Shown piece after piece: positions 10,389-18,606 of a stretch of 64,000 bases of DNA. Within the stretch, counting starts at the first letter, position 1. Every line of letters starts with the position of its first letter. The notes under the pieces were generated by a model, which was given only the letters and a program-made list of their open reading frames with translations, ran no database searches and had not been told where the DNA came from. Both the position numbers and the translations under genes were made by a program. The stretch is from assembly GCA_963677785.2 (NCBI GenBank), contig CAXXDH010000002.1, forward strand, positions 744,001-808,000, in the 5' to 3' direction. The DNA comes from G963665495 sp963677785 (GTDB taxonomy: Bacteria; Desulfobacterota; Desulfovibrionia; Desulfovibrionales; Desulfovibrionaceae).

Positions 10389-10587
10389 AGTGAGTGAGAT
10401 TTGCTCTCAGGCCTTTTCGGACGCTGCTTTTTGAAGCTTCCTTGTAGATCGGGGCAATTCTTTTTTATTATTAATTTTAATTGCTTAAGTTATGATTGTA
10501 CTTGGGAAACAAAAAAACGCCCTACGAGCATAGGTCCCTGCTAACGACTCTTGCCCGAAACTGTCTAACCATATAGATCTCTTTCCC

Positions 10588-11982
10588 ATGAAATCGAAAT
10601 GGCAACAAATCCAGAATATCCTACGGCAAACCATTAGTCCTGCACTCTTCCAGGTCTGGATTCCTCACCTGAGTGCCGAATGCAACGGTGAGACCCTTTA
10701 CCTTTTAGCGACCAATGATTTTGTTGCCGACTGGGTGCGGCAACGTTTGTTACAACCCATAACCGAGGCCGCGACGACCGTTTTGGGGTTCCGGCCGGCT
10801 GTTGAAGTCCAATCCGCAACCAAAAAAGGTGCGGAAAGCAAGCCTAGTCCCCTCACGATGCCTTTGGCCGTCGAACAAAACAAGCCGGAAAACGGACAAC
10901 TTGGCCTGCCTCTCCAAGTTTACAATGCCTCCCTGAATTGCCATTCTTGGCGGTTCTCTTTTGATGATTTTGTTGTTGGTCCGAGCAACGAACTGGCTTA
11001 TGCGGCGGCCAAAGGTGTTTGTAATTCAAATATGCCGGCTGAACAGCTTTACGTCACTTCCGCCCCCGGCTTGGGAAAAACGCACCTGTTGCAGGCAGTG
11101 GGTTCATTCCTGCATTCCTTGAGCAACAGAAAAGAGCTACGGGTCGAGTACCTCACTGCCGAAGAATTTGCCCGGCGGATGATTTTTGCCCTCAGATCCA
11201 ATGAAATTGAGAGGTTTAAGGCCAGATACCGGGACAGCGTCGACATTTTGCTTTTGGAAGACATCCATTTTTTTCAAGGCAAGCAAAAAATTCAGGATGA
11301 GCTTCTTGCAACTCTCAAAGCGCTGCGCAGCAACGGTTCCAGGCTTGTTTTCTCCAGTTCTCTGCTTCCAAAGGAGCTCAAAGATCTGGACAGCCAGCTC
11401 GCCTCGCGCATTAGCTCCGGTCTTTTGGCCGTAATCGAAAAACCCGACTTTGAGACGCGCAAGCGTATTCTGGAGAACAAAGCAAGGCGCTTTCATGCCG
11501 TACTCTCTGAGGGGGTTGCCGACCTGCTGGCAGAGAGCTTGAGCTCCGATATCCGTCAGTTGGAAAGCTGCCTCCACAACCTCATTCTGAAAGCCAAAAT
11601 CCTCAACCGCACCATAACCCAGGACATGGCCCTGCAGGTGTTGCAGCATTATAACAACATTGTACCGAACCTGACAATGGAAGGGATTGTAAAACTGATT
11701 TGCAAAAACTACGACTTGTCAGAAGATCAACTACGATCCAAAAGCCGGCAGCGCCAAATAGTGCTTGCCCGCAACACGGCCTTTTTTCTGGCGCGGAAAC
11801 ATACCGACCTGTCTCTCAAAGATATCGGCACAAAATTCAATCGTAAACATTCCACCGTAATCAAAGGCATTACCAACATCGAACGCGAGCTTTCTCTGAA
11901 AACGCCGTTGGGATGTCAACTCTCCAAGACCATGGATCTCATCGAGCGGAGTTCGAGCTCCGCAGGTTCAAGCGAACAGTAG
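10588..11982 (+). CDS. dnaA: Chromosomal replication initiator DnaA
   Basis: 464 residues with the four-domain DnaA plan. Domain I is at the N terminus (WQQIQNILRQTISPALFQVWI). Walker A is TSAPGLGKTHLL near residue 157, Walker B LLLEDIHFFQGK near residue 220, and the arginine-finger region is LASRISSGLL. The domain IV helix-turn-helix ends in FNRKHSTVIKGI, matching the DnaA signature except that the usual RDH is KH preceded by NR. dnaN and other usual neighbours are absent. The gene follows a region with DnaA boxes that may be the origin. Confidence 0.95.
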   Translation: MKSKWQQIQNILRQTISPALFQVWIPHLSAECNGETLYLLATNDFVADWVRQRLLQPITEAATTVLGFRPAVEVQSATKKGAESKPSPLTMPLAVEQNKPENGQLGLPLQVYNASLNCHSWRFSFDDFVVGPSNELAYAAAKGVCNSNMPAEQLYVTSAPGLGKTHLLQAVGSFLHSLSNRKELRVEYLTAEEFARRMIFALRSNEIERFKARYRDSVDILLLEDIHFFQGKQKIQDELLATLKALRSNGSRLVFSSSLLPKELKDLDSQLASRISSGLLAVIEKPDFETRKRILENKARRFHAVLSEGVADLLAESLSSDIRQLESCLHNLILKAKILNRTITQDMALQVLQHYNNIVPNLTMEGIVKLICKNYDLSEDQLRSKSRQRQIVLARNTAFFLARKHTDLSLKDIGTKFNRKHSTVIKGITNIERELSLKTPLGCQLSKTMDLIERSSSSAGSSEQ

Positions 11983-12108
11983 CTGCTGCTTTTCCTGTGA
12001 AAAATTCATATTTGAATATCCAGTATTTTCTCGTTTTCCTATAGACTTTTTCTAGATTTTTTTGTAACAGCGAGAGGAAAATGTGAATTTTTTGCAGGAG
12101 GGGCAAAA

Positions 12109-12279
12109 ATGAGCATCATTTTTCAAAAATTGTACGACGAAAATGGAATCCATGTTCCTCGAAAACGGCCTGTAATTCCAGAAAAAAACAGGCTCGGCAT
12201 TTCCAAAAAAAGTCCTGACCGGGGCAGGAATCTGGTCGTTTCGGTGCTCAAGCAGTTTAAATTTCTCATTACTGATTAG
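12109..12279 (+). CDS. Short conserved-looking protein downstream of dnaA
   Basis: 56-residue frame beginning MSIIFQKLYDENGIHVPRK, with a very strong ribosome-binding site (GCAGGAGGGG) 5-6 nt before the ATG. The product is basic and rich in Lys and Arg, without Cys or a membrane segment. No family is recognised. It lies 126 nt after dnaA and its stop overlaps the stop of the convergent TPR gene by two bases. The strong site argues that it is translated; function unknown. Confidence 0.6.
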   Translation: MSIIFQKLYDENGIHVPRKRPVIPEKNRLGISKKSPDRGRNLVVSVLKQFKFLITD

Positions 12280-14285
12280 TTTAACGGGGGCTGCTGCTTC
12301 TCTTTTTTGTTCAAGGAGTGTAGCTGCAGCAGCATGCCGTACAGGTTCCCCAGTGCATCGTCAGAGAGTTCCTGGCTTTTTTTGATGCCGGATGTATAAA
12401 GGAACGCATTGTCTTGCAGCTGAAAGATCCATGTTACCTGCTCGTTTTCAGGACCGCTGAATTCAAGATAAAAGTGTTCTCCTTTATTCCGCATACGACT
12501 TGGGATGGCGTTGACCTCAAAAATCCGGAGCAGTGTCCCCAAAGTGATGTCCTGAGCCGGGACGTCCTGGGAGCGTGTTGTACCGCTTTTTTTTCTTAGA
12601 GAGTCCATGGCCTTGATTCTGGCTGCCTTGGGAAAGCGTACGGGGTATTGGAATAAGGCGGATTGCCCGGGGGCAGAGTTGGCGCTCAGGCGTTCCAGAG
12701 CGGTCTGTGCCTGATGCAGATCCGGAGCGTATTCCAGAGCCTTGCGCAACAGCTCTCGCGCCTCATCGTACTTGCCGGTTCGCTCCAGGGTAATGCCCAG
12801 GTTGTAGGCCGTAGTGGCTGTCGGTTGAACCGCGTAGCCCTGCCGGTAGTGTTTCAAAGCGTTTTTGTAATCCCCCTTGCTGATGTAATTTCGCGCGTGT
12901 TTTTCATGATACAGGGAAACATAGTACGGACTAATTGCTCGGGCCAGTTCGTACTGCTCTTTGGCTTTTTCCGTCTGCCCCTGTTTTCCGTAAACGTTCA
13001 TCAGCATCATATGCGCTACGTAATTGTTCTCGGTGTTGGCAAGGGCGCCGATCGCCAGTGTTTCCGCCGTACGCCAGGTCCGGGCCTGGTCCCATGCGCG
13101 GACGCCCAATAAGGTGAGAGCAAGGCAGGCGGCAAGAATCTTCCAGTTTTTTACAAGAGGGCTGCTTCGCGTAAAATCGGCAGCTAACCAGACCAAGGCC
13201 ATATAAAGACCAATGAACGGAAGGTATGCGTAGCGGTCGGCCATGCCCTGCAAGCCTGGCTGGACAATACCGATGACCGGCACGAGCATCCCCAGGAACC
13301 AGAGCCATCCTGTCAGGAGGTACGGTCGGCTGCGGCGCAGCAGGAAAGCCAGCAGGGTCACGGTTGCAATTCCCGCCAGAGCTAGTCCGCCTTTCCACAA
13401 AGGAAAGGTATTGCCGGGATGCGGATAGAAAAAAGCCAGGTCAAAAGGCAGAAACAAGCGTTTGAGATAGACGCAATAGGATGCAAGGGCGTTTGCCAGA
13501 TTGGAAAGCAGATGGCTATCGACTGTCTTTCCAATGGTTCCCACCTGTTTTGCCCCATAAAAGGCCACCAGGCTGAACACCAAGGACAATGCGAGAAAAG
13601 GAATTTTTTCAAGGAGCAGCCGGACAAAATGCCTGGCTGTTTTCAGACGCCCCAGCGGCCAGAAATCAAGCAGGAGGAAAACGCAGGGCAGGGTCACCAG
13701 CATGGATTTGGCCATGAGTCCGGCCAGCAGAAGAAGAAAAACCAGAGCATAGCGCAGCAATCCTTTTTTGCGTGCGTAGTGTTCGTAAGCCAGCAAGGTC
13801 AGCATAAAGAAAAAGGCGCTGAGCACGTCTTTGCGTTCGGAAATCCAGGCTACGGATTCCGCATGCAGCGGGTGGGCGGCAAAGAGCCCGGCTGCCAGCC
13901 AGCTGCGCCAGGGGCTGCCCGTGGCCCGCGAGAGAAAGAGAAACAGCAACAGCGTATTGCAGGTGTGCAAGACCACGTTGGCCAGGTGTGCGGACCAGGC
14001 CTCCGGTCCGAAAAGTTCGTACACCGCCATGTGCGAGATCCAGTTCAGCGGGAACCAGTTGGGCCCCACATAATGGGTAAAAAAATGGCTGAGTCCTTTC
14101 AGGCTGAGCCCCGAAGTGATGACGGGGTTGTTGTAGACCTCGTAATCATCAAATGGCAGGAAGGAAAAATTCAGGCTTTGCCCGTATATTGCCCAGCAAA
14201 GGAGTATCAGGGAAGCGATACGAATAAGCGATTTTTTAGACGAGCCTGTGGTAGAACAAGATGGGAAAGAGGGGTTATCCGGCAA
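12276..14285 (-). CDS. Polytopic membrane protein with C-terminal TPRs (GT-C-like)
   Basis: 669 residues. The first ~400 residues hold about ten membrane helices with motifs of PMT/TMTC-like GT-C proteins: FDDYEVYNNP after the first helix (a DD/DE-like loop facing the periplasm), NWFPLNWISHM, and HPLHAESVAWISERKDVLS. Residues ~430-540 form TPRs (KALEYAPDLHQAQTALERL). A soluble ~110-residue tail ends the protein. Members are thought to transfer sugars from lipid carriers or to assist surface glycan assembly; the substrate is not known. The start is TTG, overlapping the end of the UPF0280 gene. Confidence 0.78.
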   Translation of the reverse strand: MPDNPSFPSCSTTGSSKKSLIRIASLILLCWAIYGQSLNFSFLPFDDYEVYNNPVITSGLSLKGLSHFFTHYVGPNWFPLNWISHMAVYELFGPEAWSAHLANVVLHTCNTLLLFLFLSRATGSPWRSWLAAGLFAAHPLHAESVAWISERKDVLSAFFFMLTLLAYEHYARKKGLLRYALVFLLLLAGLMAKSMLVTLPCVFLLLDFWPLGRLKTARHFVRLLLEKIPFLALSLVFSLVAFYGAKQVGTIGKTVDSHLLSNLANALASYCVYLKRLFLPFDLAFFYPHPGNTFPLWKGGLALAGIATVTLLAFLLRRSRPYLLTGWLWFLGMLVPVIGIVQPGLQGMADRYAYLPFIGLYMALVWLAADFTRSSPLVKNWKILAACLALTLLGVRAWDQARTWRTAETLAIGALANTENNYVAHMMLMNVYGKQGQTEKAKEQYELARAISPYYVSLYHEKHARNYISKGDYKNALKHYRQGYAVQPTATTAYNLGITLERTGKYDEARELLRKALEYAPDLHQAQTALERLSANSAPGQSALFQYPVRFPKAARIKAMDSLRKKSGTTRSQDVPAQDITLGTLLRIFEVNAIPSRMRNKGEHFYLEFSGPENEQVTWIFQLQDNAFLYTSGIKKSQELSDDALGNLYGMLLQLHSLNKKEKQQPPLN

Positions 14286-15114
14286 TTCCTGTCAGCTCCA
14301 TTTTGCCCCAGACGGCGATTTGTCCGCCGCATTGGGCCAGTACTCCGTCAATGCCGCAGGCCAGGCCATGGTCGCTGTCCGGTTCGGACCATTCCTGCGC
14401 CTGTGCCAGGACGCGTTGCAGATCTTTTTTAGTTTGCAGCATATTGCACAGAGCCGTTGCCGCGGCATCGGCCAGACAGCCGTTTTGCGAACGCACGGCA
14501 ACAAGTTCTCCTCGACCAAGGCTCAACGAATGACCGATGGTGGCCGAGGACGAGCAGATATATACGGGGAAATCTTTCGCGGCTATTGTGAGCCCCAGCA
14601 CGGTCTCCGAACTCGGATCAGGTAACAGCCCCACCACGCGATCACGTGTGGAATGCAGGGCAATGTCTCCGCCGTTTTCCACGATGAGATTCGGGCTTTT
14701 TTCCGTGAACCCGGCGGCCGTAAATTGGGCGATGGCGCCGGCAACCGCAGCCATGGGGCCCACGTCGCACCGTGCCGCCGCATCTGCCATGGCGCGAACA
14801 ACGGACGACGCATTGGCAGACACGGACACCGGCCGCAGGCTTGTGCCGAATTCCGGATGCAGCGCCATATAGGCTTTGAGTTCGCCGCGCAGGTGATGCG
14901 CCAGATGCAGAATATCCTGGGAGAGATCCCGCTCTGCCACGACCCAGAGATCCGTTTGTTCCACAACAACCTGAAAACCGGTTTCTCCTGCGCGTGGGGA
15001 GCATCGTCCGCGGTAATGGCGGTGGCTGCCGGCGTAGGGATACCTATCAGCAGATGACATGGGCGCAACATATCCGAACCCGAGACGCCTGTCAGCATCC
15101 GGCGGCTTTGTCAT
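14275..15114 (-). CDS. UPF0280 family protein
   Basis: About 279 residues. Family features are the HYRGRC segment followed by VVVEQTDLWVVAE, then HPEFGTSLRPVSV, the strongly conserved VGPMAAVAGAIAQF, and LIVENGGDIAL. UPF0280 proteins resemble the ApbE (FAD:protein FMN transferase) fold and occur in methanogens and sulfate reducers; their activity is not established. The start at 15114 (MTKPPDADRR) is a guess. A TTG at 15183 overlapping the upstream stop would add 23 residues. The stop overlaps the start of the TPR membrane gene. Confidence 0.85.
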   Translation of the reverse strand: MTKPPDADRRLGFGYVAPMSSADRYPYAGSHRHYRGRCSPRAGETGFQVVVEQTDLWVVAERDLSQDILHLAHHLRGELKAYMALHPEFGTSLRPVSVSANASSVVRAMADAAARCDVGPMAAVAGAIAQFTAAGFTEKSPNLIVENGGDIALHSTRDRVVGLLPDPSSETVLGLTIAAKDFPVYICSSSATIGHSLSLGRGELVAVRSQNGCLADAAATALCNMLQTKKDLQRVLAQAQEWSEPDSDHGLACGIDGVLAQCGGQIAVWGKMELTGIAG

Positions 15115-15179
15115 GCCGGAAAAAAGCCCCTTTGATGCGGTTTTGTGGTCCTTTCTCTCGGCGGTGGTATAAAAAAGGG

Positions 15180-16265
15180 TCAAAAGACAATGGCAACACG
15201 TCCGGCATTCAGAAAGCTGTCGGTTTTTCGCATAATGCTTTGCAGCAGCGCGGCATCCTTGGGGTCCAAATCAAGGCTGCTGTTTTTTCCGTCATGCAAT
15301 CCGGCCGCCCGTATAGTCAACGGCATCGATCCAGCCATGGCGCCTTGCTGGGCCTGCTCCAGGCTGCGGTAATACCGGACGCGGCCGCTGGACACCACTT
15401 TTGCTTGCATTCCGGGGCCGGGATAGAACAGGGAACCTGAGGCAAAAAGCTCAGGCATGAGGCTGGGCTTGAAGCCAAGCTCGCGCGCGTCCACTACAAG
15501 GCCCGTATAGTCCGGAGTTTGCGGTGCGGTTGCTACCACAGGCGGCGGTGTAGCCGGGACGACCGGGGCAGTGTCAGCCGACGTCAGTGAGGCTGGTTGC
15601 GTTTTTGGCTCGGAGGGCGGCAGGGATTCTTGCCGGACGGGCTGGTCTTGCTGCTGTTTACGCTGGGAAAGCCGCTGCGGCTGCACTATTTTCTCAACCC
15701 GGACACCTTGTTGTGGTTTTGTCTGTGGGGCTGCCTGTTGCGACGTACCCGCAATGCGCCGGGGTTCGCTAATTTTTCCGGAAGAGGCGGGCAGGGGACT
15801 GGTTTGCGGTATTCGGGATTTCAATGCTTCGGCCAGATCTCCTGCAACGGGGACTGAAACAATGACTTCACAAACGCCATCAGCATCTACTTGCATGGAA
15901 TCCACATCCGGACGGCTCAACACACCGTAGACGCGATTGCGTACCTGGTCGTCCGCGGTGACAAAATCCGAGACGGTGGTTTGTGAATCCACATAGATCT
16001 GTTCCAACACTTCCACCAGGTTGCGGCGCGCGTCCAGTAGTGCCGCGCGTTCGGCCATGGGACCGGCCAGACGTTGGGGAGTTCCCGCAGGAGCCACCCC
16101 CATCCCTTTTGCCCACAGCCGCATTTTGGCCCAGTCAACGCCGCCGTTGTTTGCAGTGGACGCCTGAGCCCAGGAGGGGGCGCACAAGAACAGAATACAC
16201 AGGCCAATCAGCAGCGTTGTATTTTTACAGAAGTTCATTCGGGAAAAAAAGTTCTCAGGGCGCAT
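15180..16265 (-). CDS. LPP20-type exported protein
   Basis: About 361 residues. An N-terminal signal peptide (LLIGLCILFLCAPSWAQA) is followed by an LPP20-like domain: MRLWAKGMGVAPAGTPQ, then RAALLDARRNLVEVLEQIYVDSQTTV and a VCEVIVSVPV strand. The middle is a Pro/Gln/Ala-rich low-complexity linker of ~100 residues. The C-terminal domain begins YTGLVVDARELGFKPSLMPE and is of unknown function. It is likely periplasmic. The start at 16265 overlaps the upstream lipoprotein stop by 11 nt; 16238 is an alternative start that would leave a shorter n-region. Confidence 0.75.
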   Translation of the reverse strand: MRPENFFSRMNFCKNTTLLIGLCILFLCAPSWAQASTANNGGVDWAKMRLWAKGMGVAPAGTPQRLAGPMAERAALLDARRNLVEVLEQIYVDSQTTVSDFVTADDQVRNRVYGVLSRPDVDSMQVDADGVCEVIVSVPVAGDLAEALKSRIPQTSPLPASSGKISEPRRIAGTSQQAAPQTKPQQGVRVEKIVQPQRLSQRKQQQDQPVRQESLPPSEPKTQPASLTSADTAPVVPATPPPVVATAPQTPDYTGLVVDARELGFKPSLMPELFASGSLFYPGPGMQAKVVSSGRVRYYRSLEQAQQGAMAGSMPLTIRAAGLHDGKNSSLDLDPKDAALLQSIMRKTDSFLNAGRVAIVF

Positions 16266-17712
16266 GGCAATTCCCCATTTCGGGAGGGGAGGCAAGGAAG
16301 GGCGCAACGCGGATTTCTCCCAGCACGCTATCCGGAGCAGGTCCTTCCGGCCCCCAGTAGTTGTTTGAAAAATTCAGTTGCACGGGCGCATAGCTTTGCA
16401 CCTGAAACGGCTCGTTGTGTTCGAAAAAACAGGATTCGACCTGCGGAGAGATGTCCGTTCCTTCAATAAGTACGGCGCCCATTCCCTGGTTTCCAGTGAA
16501 GCGTACGCAGCGCAGAACCGGCTTGGCTCCGGATTTGAGCACAAGTCCGGCCTGGGTGCAGTCCGTAATGGCGCAGCTGAGAAGATCCGGCGCGCTGTGG
16601 GCAATTGTCAGCCCGGTGACTGCGCCCTGGATCATGACATGGTGCAGGCTTACCCCCACGGCATGCTCCAGCACAATCCCCGTATAGGATCCCGGAATGG
16701 TTGTCTCGGGCACCAGACGGACTGGTTGGGAAACGGTGCCTCCGGCTTTGACGGCGCCGCCTTCCACGCGCAGGGATGCGCCAGGGGCAAAGCGAAGTTC
16801 CACCCCCGGATCAATAAGCAATTCGCCGCCCGGACCGATCAGATACGCCGCCCGGACCAGATACGGCCCCTTTTCGGCGGTCAGTCTGGCTTTTTCCCGC
16901 AATTGGCCTTGCAAAGGCGAATCCAGGATGGGGGTAGCCAGGCGGCTTTGGGGGATTTCCTTGGGGATGTTGCGTTCGATGGTGGCGACCATGTCCCGGA
17001 ACAGGGCGTCGGTCTGGCTGAGCAGTTCGTCCTCTCGCAGGTTCCAGATGGAGTTGACCGCATCCAGAGCCCAGCCAACCGGAGTGAGGGAAACGCCTGC
17101 GGACGTGGCGCGGCTGACATGAGACGCGTGCCAGAGTTCGCGACCGGTTTTGCAGTCCAGCATTCGCACTTCACAGCCCACGGCCGCCTGGGAGGCCAGA
17201 CCGAAATACATCCGGTCAAAGTGGGTCACCTTGCCAAGTATCACGGCATCCACGCCCAGTACTTCGCAAACCCGTTGCGGCTCGTGTTGCATGGCCATAC
17301 GCAGCAGCACCGGGTCGCGCATTCCGGCTTTTGCCAGGCGCTTGTCGGTTTCGCGCAATTCCATGTCCTGAAACGGCAAGGACGAAAGGTGATTGTAAAA
17401 TCCGCGCCGCAACACGTTGACCGGGTCGATGCCGGAAGGCGCGAACTCCCACTCGTCGGGATTGCCTTCAAAGGGGAGCACGGCCACCAATTTTGGCGGA
17501 TGGGTCAGCAGCAAGGGCGAAGCCTCGTATTCTCCCGTGAAGATGTTCAGCATGTTGTCGGAAACTGCCCCTTTGTCCGGAACGGCTTTGGCGGCGGCAG
17601 AGGAGGCCACGCCGTTGGAGGATTTTGCCGCGCAGGAAGCGGACAACAGCAGAACAAGAAGTAACAGTCCGCGCGTCAAATACCGGACAGCTAAAAAATA
17701 TACAGAACTCAT
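16255..17712 (-). CDS. Lipoprotein: GNA1162-like domain plus beta-helix
   Basis: 485 residues. The signal peptide ends in a lipobox (LLSASC near residue 27), so it should be anchored to a membrane. Residues ~70-270 resemble the DUF799/GNA1162 group of envelope lipoproteins (KLVAVLPFEGNPDEW, then VDAVILGKVTHFDRMYFGLAS). Residues ~310-480 form a right-handed parallel beta-helix with repeating short strands (VEGGAVKAGGTV, LEHAVGVSLHHVMIQGAVTGL, LLSCAITDCTQAGLVLKSGAKP), as in polysaccharide-binding or -lyase folds. It is first in a minus-strand set with the LPP20-type protein, UPF0280 and the TPR membrane protein, suggesting an envelope role. Confidence 0.72.
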   Translation of the reverse strand: MSSVYFLAVRYLTRGLLLLVLLLSASCAAKSSNGVASSAAAKAVPDKGAVSDNMLNIFTGEYEASPLLLTHPPKLVAVLPFEGNPDEWEFAPSGIDPVNVLRRGFYNHLSSLPFQDMELRETDKRLAKAGMRDPVLLRMAMQHEPQRVCEVLGVDAVILGKVTHFDRMYFGLASQAAVGCEVRMLDCKTGRELWHASHVSRATSAGVSLTPVGWALDAVNSIWNLREDELLSQTDALFRDMVATIERNIPKEIPQSRLATPILDSPLQGQLREKARLTAEKGPYLVRAAYLIGPGGELLIDPGVELRFAPGASLRVEGGAVKAGGTVSQPVRLVPETTIPGSYTGIVLEHAVGVSLHHVMIQGAVTGLTIAHSAPDLLSCAITDCTQAGLVLKSGAKPVLRCVRFTGNQGMGAVLIEGTDISPQVESCFFEHNEPFQVQSYAPVQLNFSNNYWGPEGPAPDSVLGEIRVAPFLASPPEMGNCHAP

Positions 17713-17804
17713 TGATTTTTCACTCTATTGGCTTACCATCCGGATTTAGGTAGTACTGATGGTAAGTAAATAGCAAAAACAAGGCCAGCAGGGATGTCTT
17801 GCTT

Positions 17805-18236
17805 ATGAACAGGCCATACGCGGATGTTGATTGGAACGGAACCTGGCATTTTGAAGATTCGCAGGGACTGGCCACAGCCACACTTGCCTTGCGCCAGGAG
17901 GGGACCCGGATTTCCGGTGCGGCTTACTATGAAACAGGTTCCGCGCTGGTGGAAGGCCAGGCAAATGCGACCGGAGCCTGCCTGTACGTCACCTATGACG
18001 CTGCCGCGGTGCTGGCCAAATGGGTCCCGGAAAAATACGCCCCGGAACTTCGGGGCCTGCGTTCGAGAATGCGTATAACGTATGGAAACGGTACGGAGCC
18101 GTTTGTCTGCTCGTACCAGGGGTTCTACGTCCGTTTTTCCTCGTCTGCGGGCATCATGCAGACGTATGATGCCGACTCCCCCGGAGTGGAAGACGTGTAC
18201 CCGCCGCGTATGGGCTTGCTGCATCGTCTGCGTTGA
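17805..18236 (+). CDS. Uncharacterised beta-rich protein
   Basis: 143 residues, no signal peptide and no family recognised. The pattern of alternating strands (WNGTWHFEDSQGLATATLALRQEG, then ISGAAYYETGSALVEG) resembles small beta-barrel or lipocalin-like domains that test an "added to background" material. The start is ATG at 17805; a TTG six bases upstream is possible. It is divergent from the lipoprotein gene and followed by tRNA-Arg. Confidence 0.6.
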   Translation: MNRPYADVDWNGTWHFEDSQGLATATLALRQEGTRISGAAYYETGSALVEGQANATGACLYVTYDAAAVLAKWVPEKYAPELRGLRSRMRITYGNGTEPFVCSYQGFYVRFSSSAGIMQTYDADSPGVEDVYPPRMGLLHRLR

Positions 18237-18356
18237 GGCGTTTTTGTCTCAGTTTTTTTGACAAACTGGAAACATTTGTTGTGATTAAAAAATCAAATAA
18301 AAGTAGCACGTTGTGTTTCTAGGTAAAAAGAAAATCAAAAAAAATAAAAAAAGTTC

Positions 18357-18385
18357 TTGACCGCTGAGGGTGAAACGTCTAAATA
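18357..18385 (+). promoter_or_regulatory. Sigma-70 promoter for tRNA-Arg
   Basis: TTGACC (18357-18362) and TAAATA (18380-18385) are separated by 17 nt. The mature tRNA begins 17 nt after the -10 box. The preceding ~100 nt are A-rich, like an UP element. Confidence 0.7.
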
Positions 18386-18402
18386 GTTTTCTTCGCAACG
18401 AC

Positions 18403-18479
18403 GCGCCCGTAGCTCAGCTGGATAGAGCGCCGGACTACGAATCCGTAGGCCAGAGGTTCGAATCCTCTCGGGCGCACCA
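18403..18479 (+). tRNA. tRNA-Arg (ACG)
   Basis: 77-nt tRNA with encoded CCA. It begins gcgcccgtagctcagctgg, has the anticodon loop ctACGaa, a TTCGAAT T-loop, and ends cgggcgcacca. The acceptor ends pair completely. It reads CGU and, after inosine modification, CGC and CGA. Confidence 0.97.
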
Positions 18480-18488
18480 CGAAATCAA

Positions 18489-18527
18489 CAGGTTACGACT
18501 CAGCAAAGAGACGTAACCTGTTTTTTT
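18489..18527 (+). terminator. Intrinsic terminator after tRNA-Arg
   Basis: caggttacg (18489-18497) pairs with cgtaacctg (18512-18520) and is followed by seven T. It begins 10 nt after the tRNA. Confidence 0.88.
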
Positions 18528-18606
18528 GTGTAGTGGTTACTCATTGACTATCTTGCTTTGTTCGTATTTGGGACGATTGCAGGGTGCACGGCAACCACAA
18601 TACGTA

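Larger units (their letters stand above)
9896..10587. other. Long intergenic region before dnaA: possible replication origin
   Basis: 692 nt without a convincing gene. It has two DnaA-box-like 9-mers (10357-10365 and 10380-10388), AT-rich stretches near 10306-10335 and 10460-10496, a hairpin at 10089-10125, and a possible promoter with a perfect TTGACA at 10213-10218 and a weak -10 near 10236. AT-rich DNA plus DnaA boxes just upstream of dnaA is a common oriC layout. Only two good boxes were found by eye, so this could instead be an autoregulated dnaA promoter region. Confidence 0.45.

Noticed and set aside
13419..14432. 337-codon plus-strand frame
   Set aside because: Opposite the TPR membrane gene; low-complexity Gln/Lys/Gly-rich sequence without a ribosome-binding site.
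16378..17664. 428-codon plus-strand frame
   Set aside because: Antisense to the beta-helix lipoprotein, whose signal peptide and domains are convincing.
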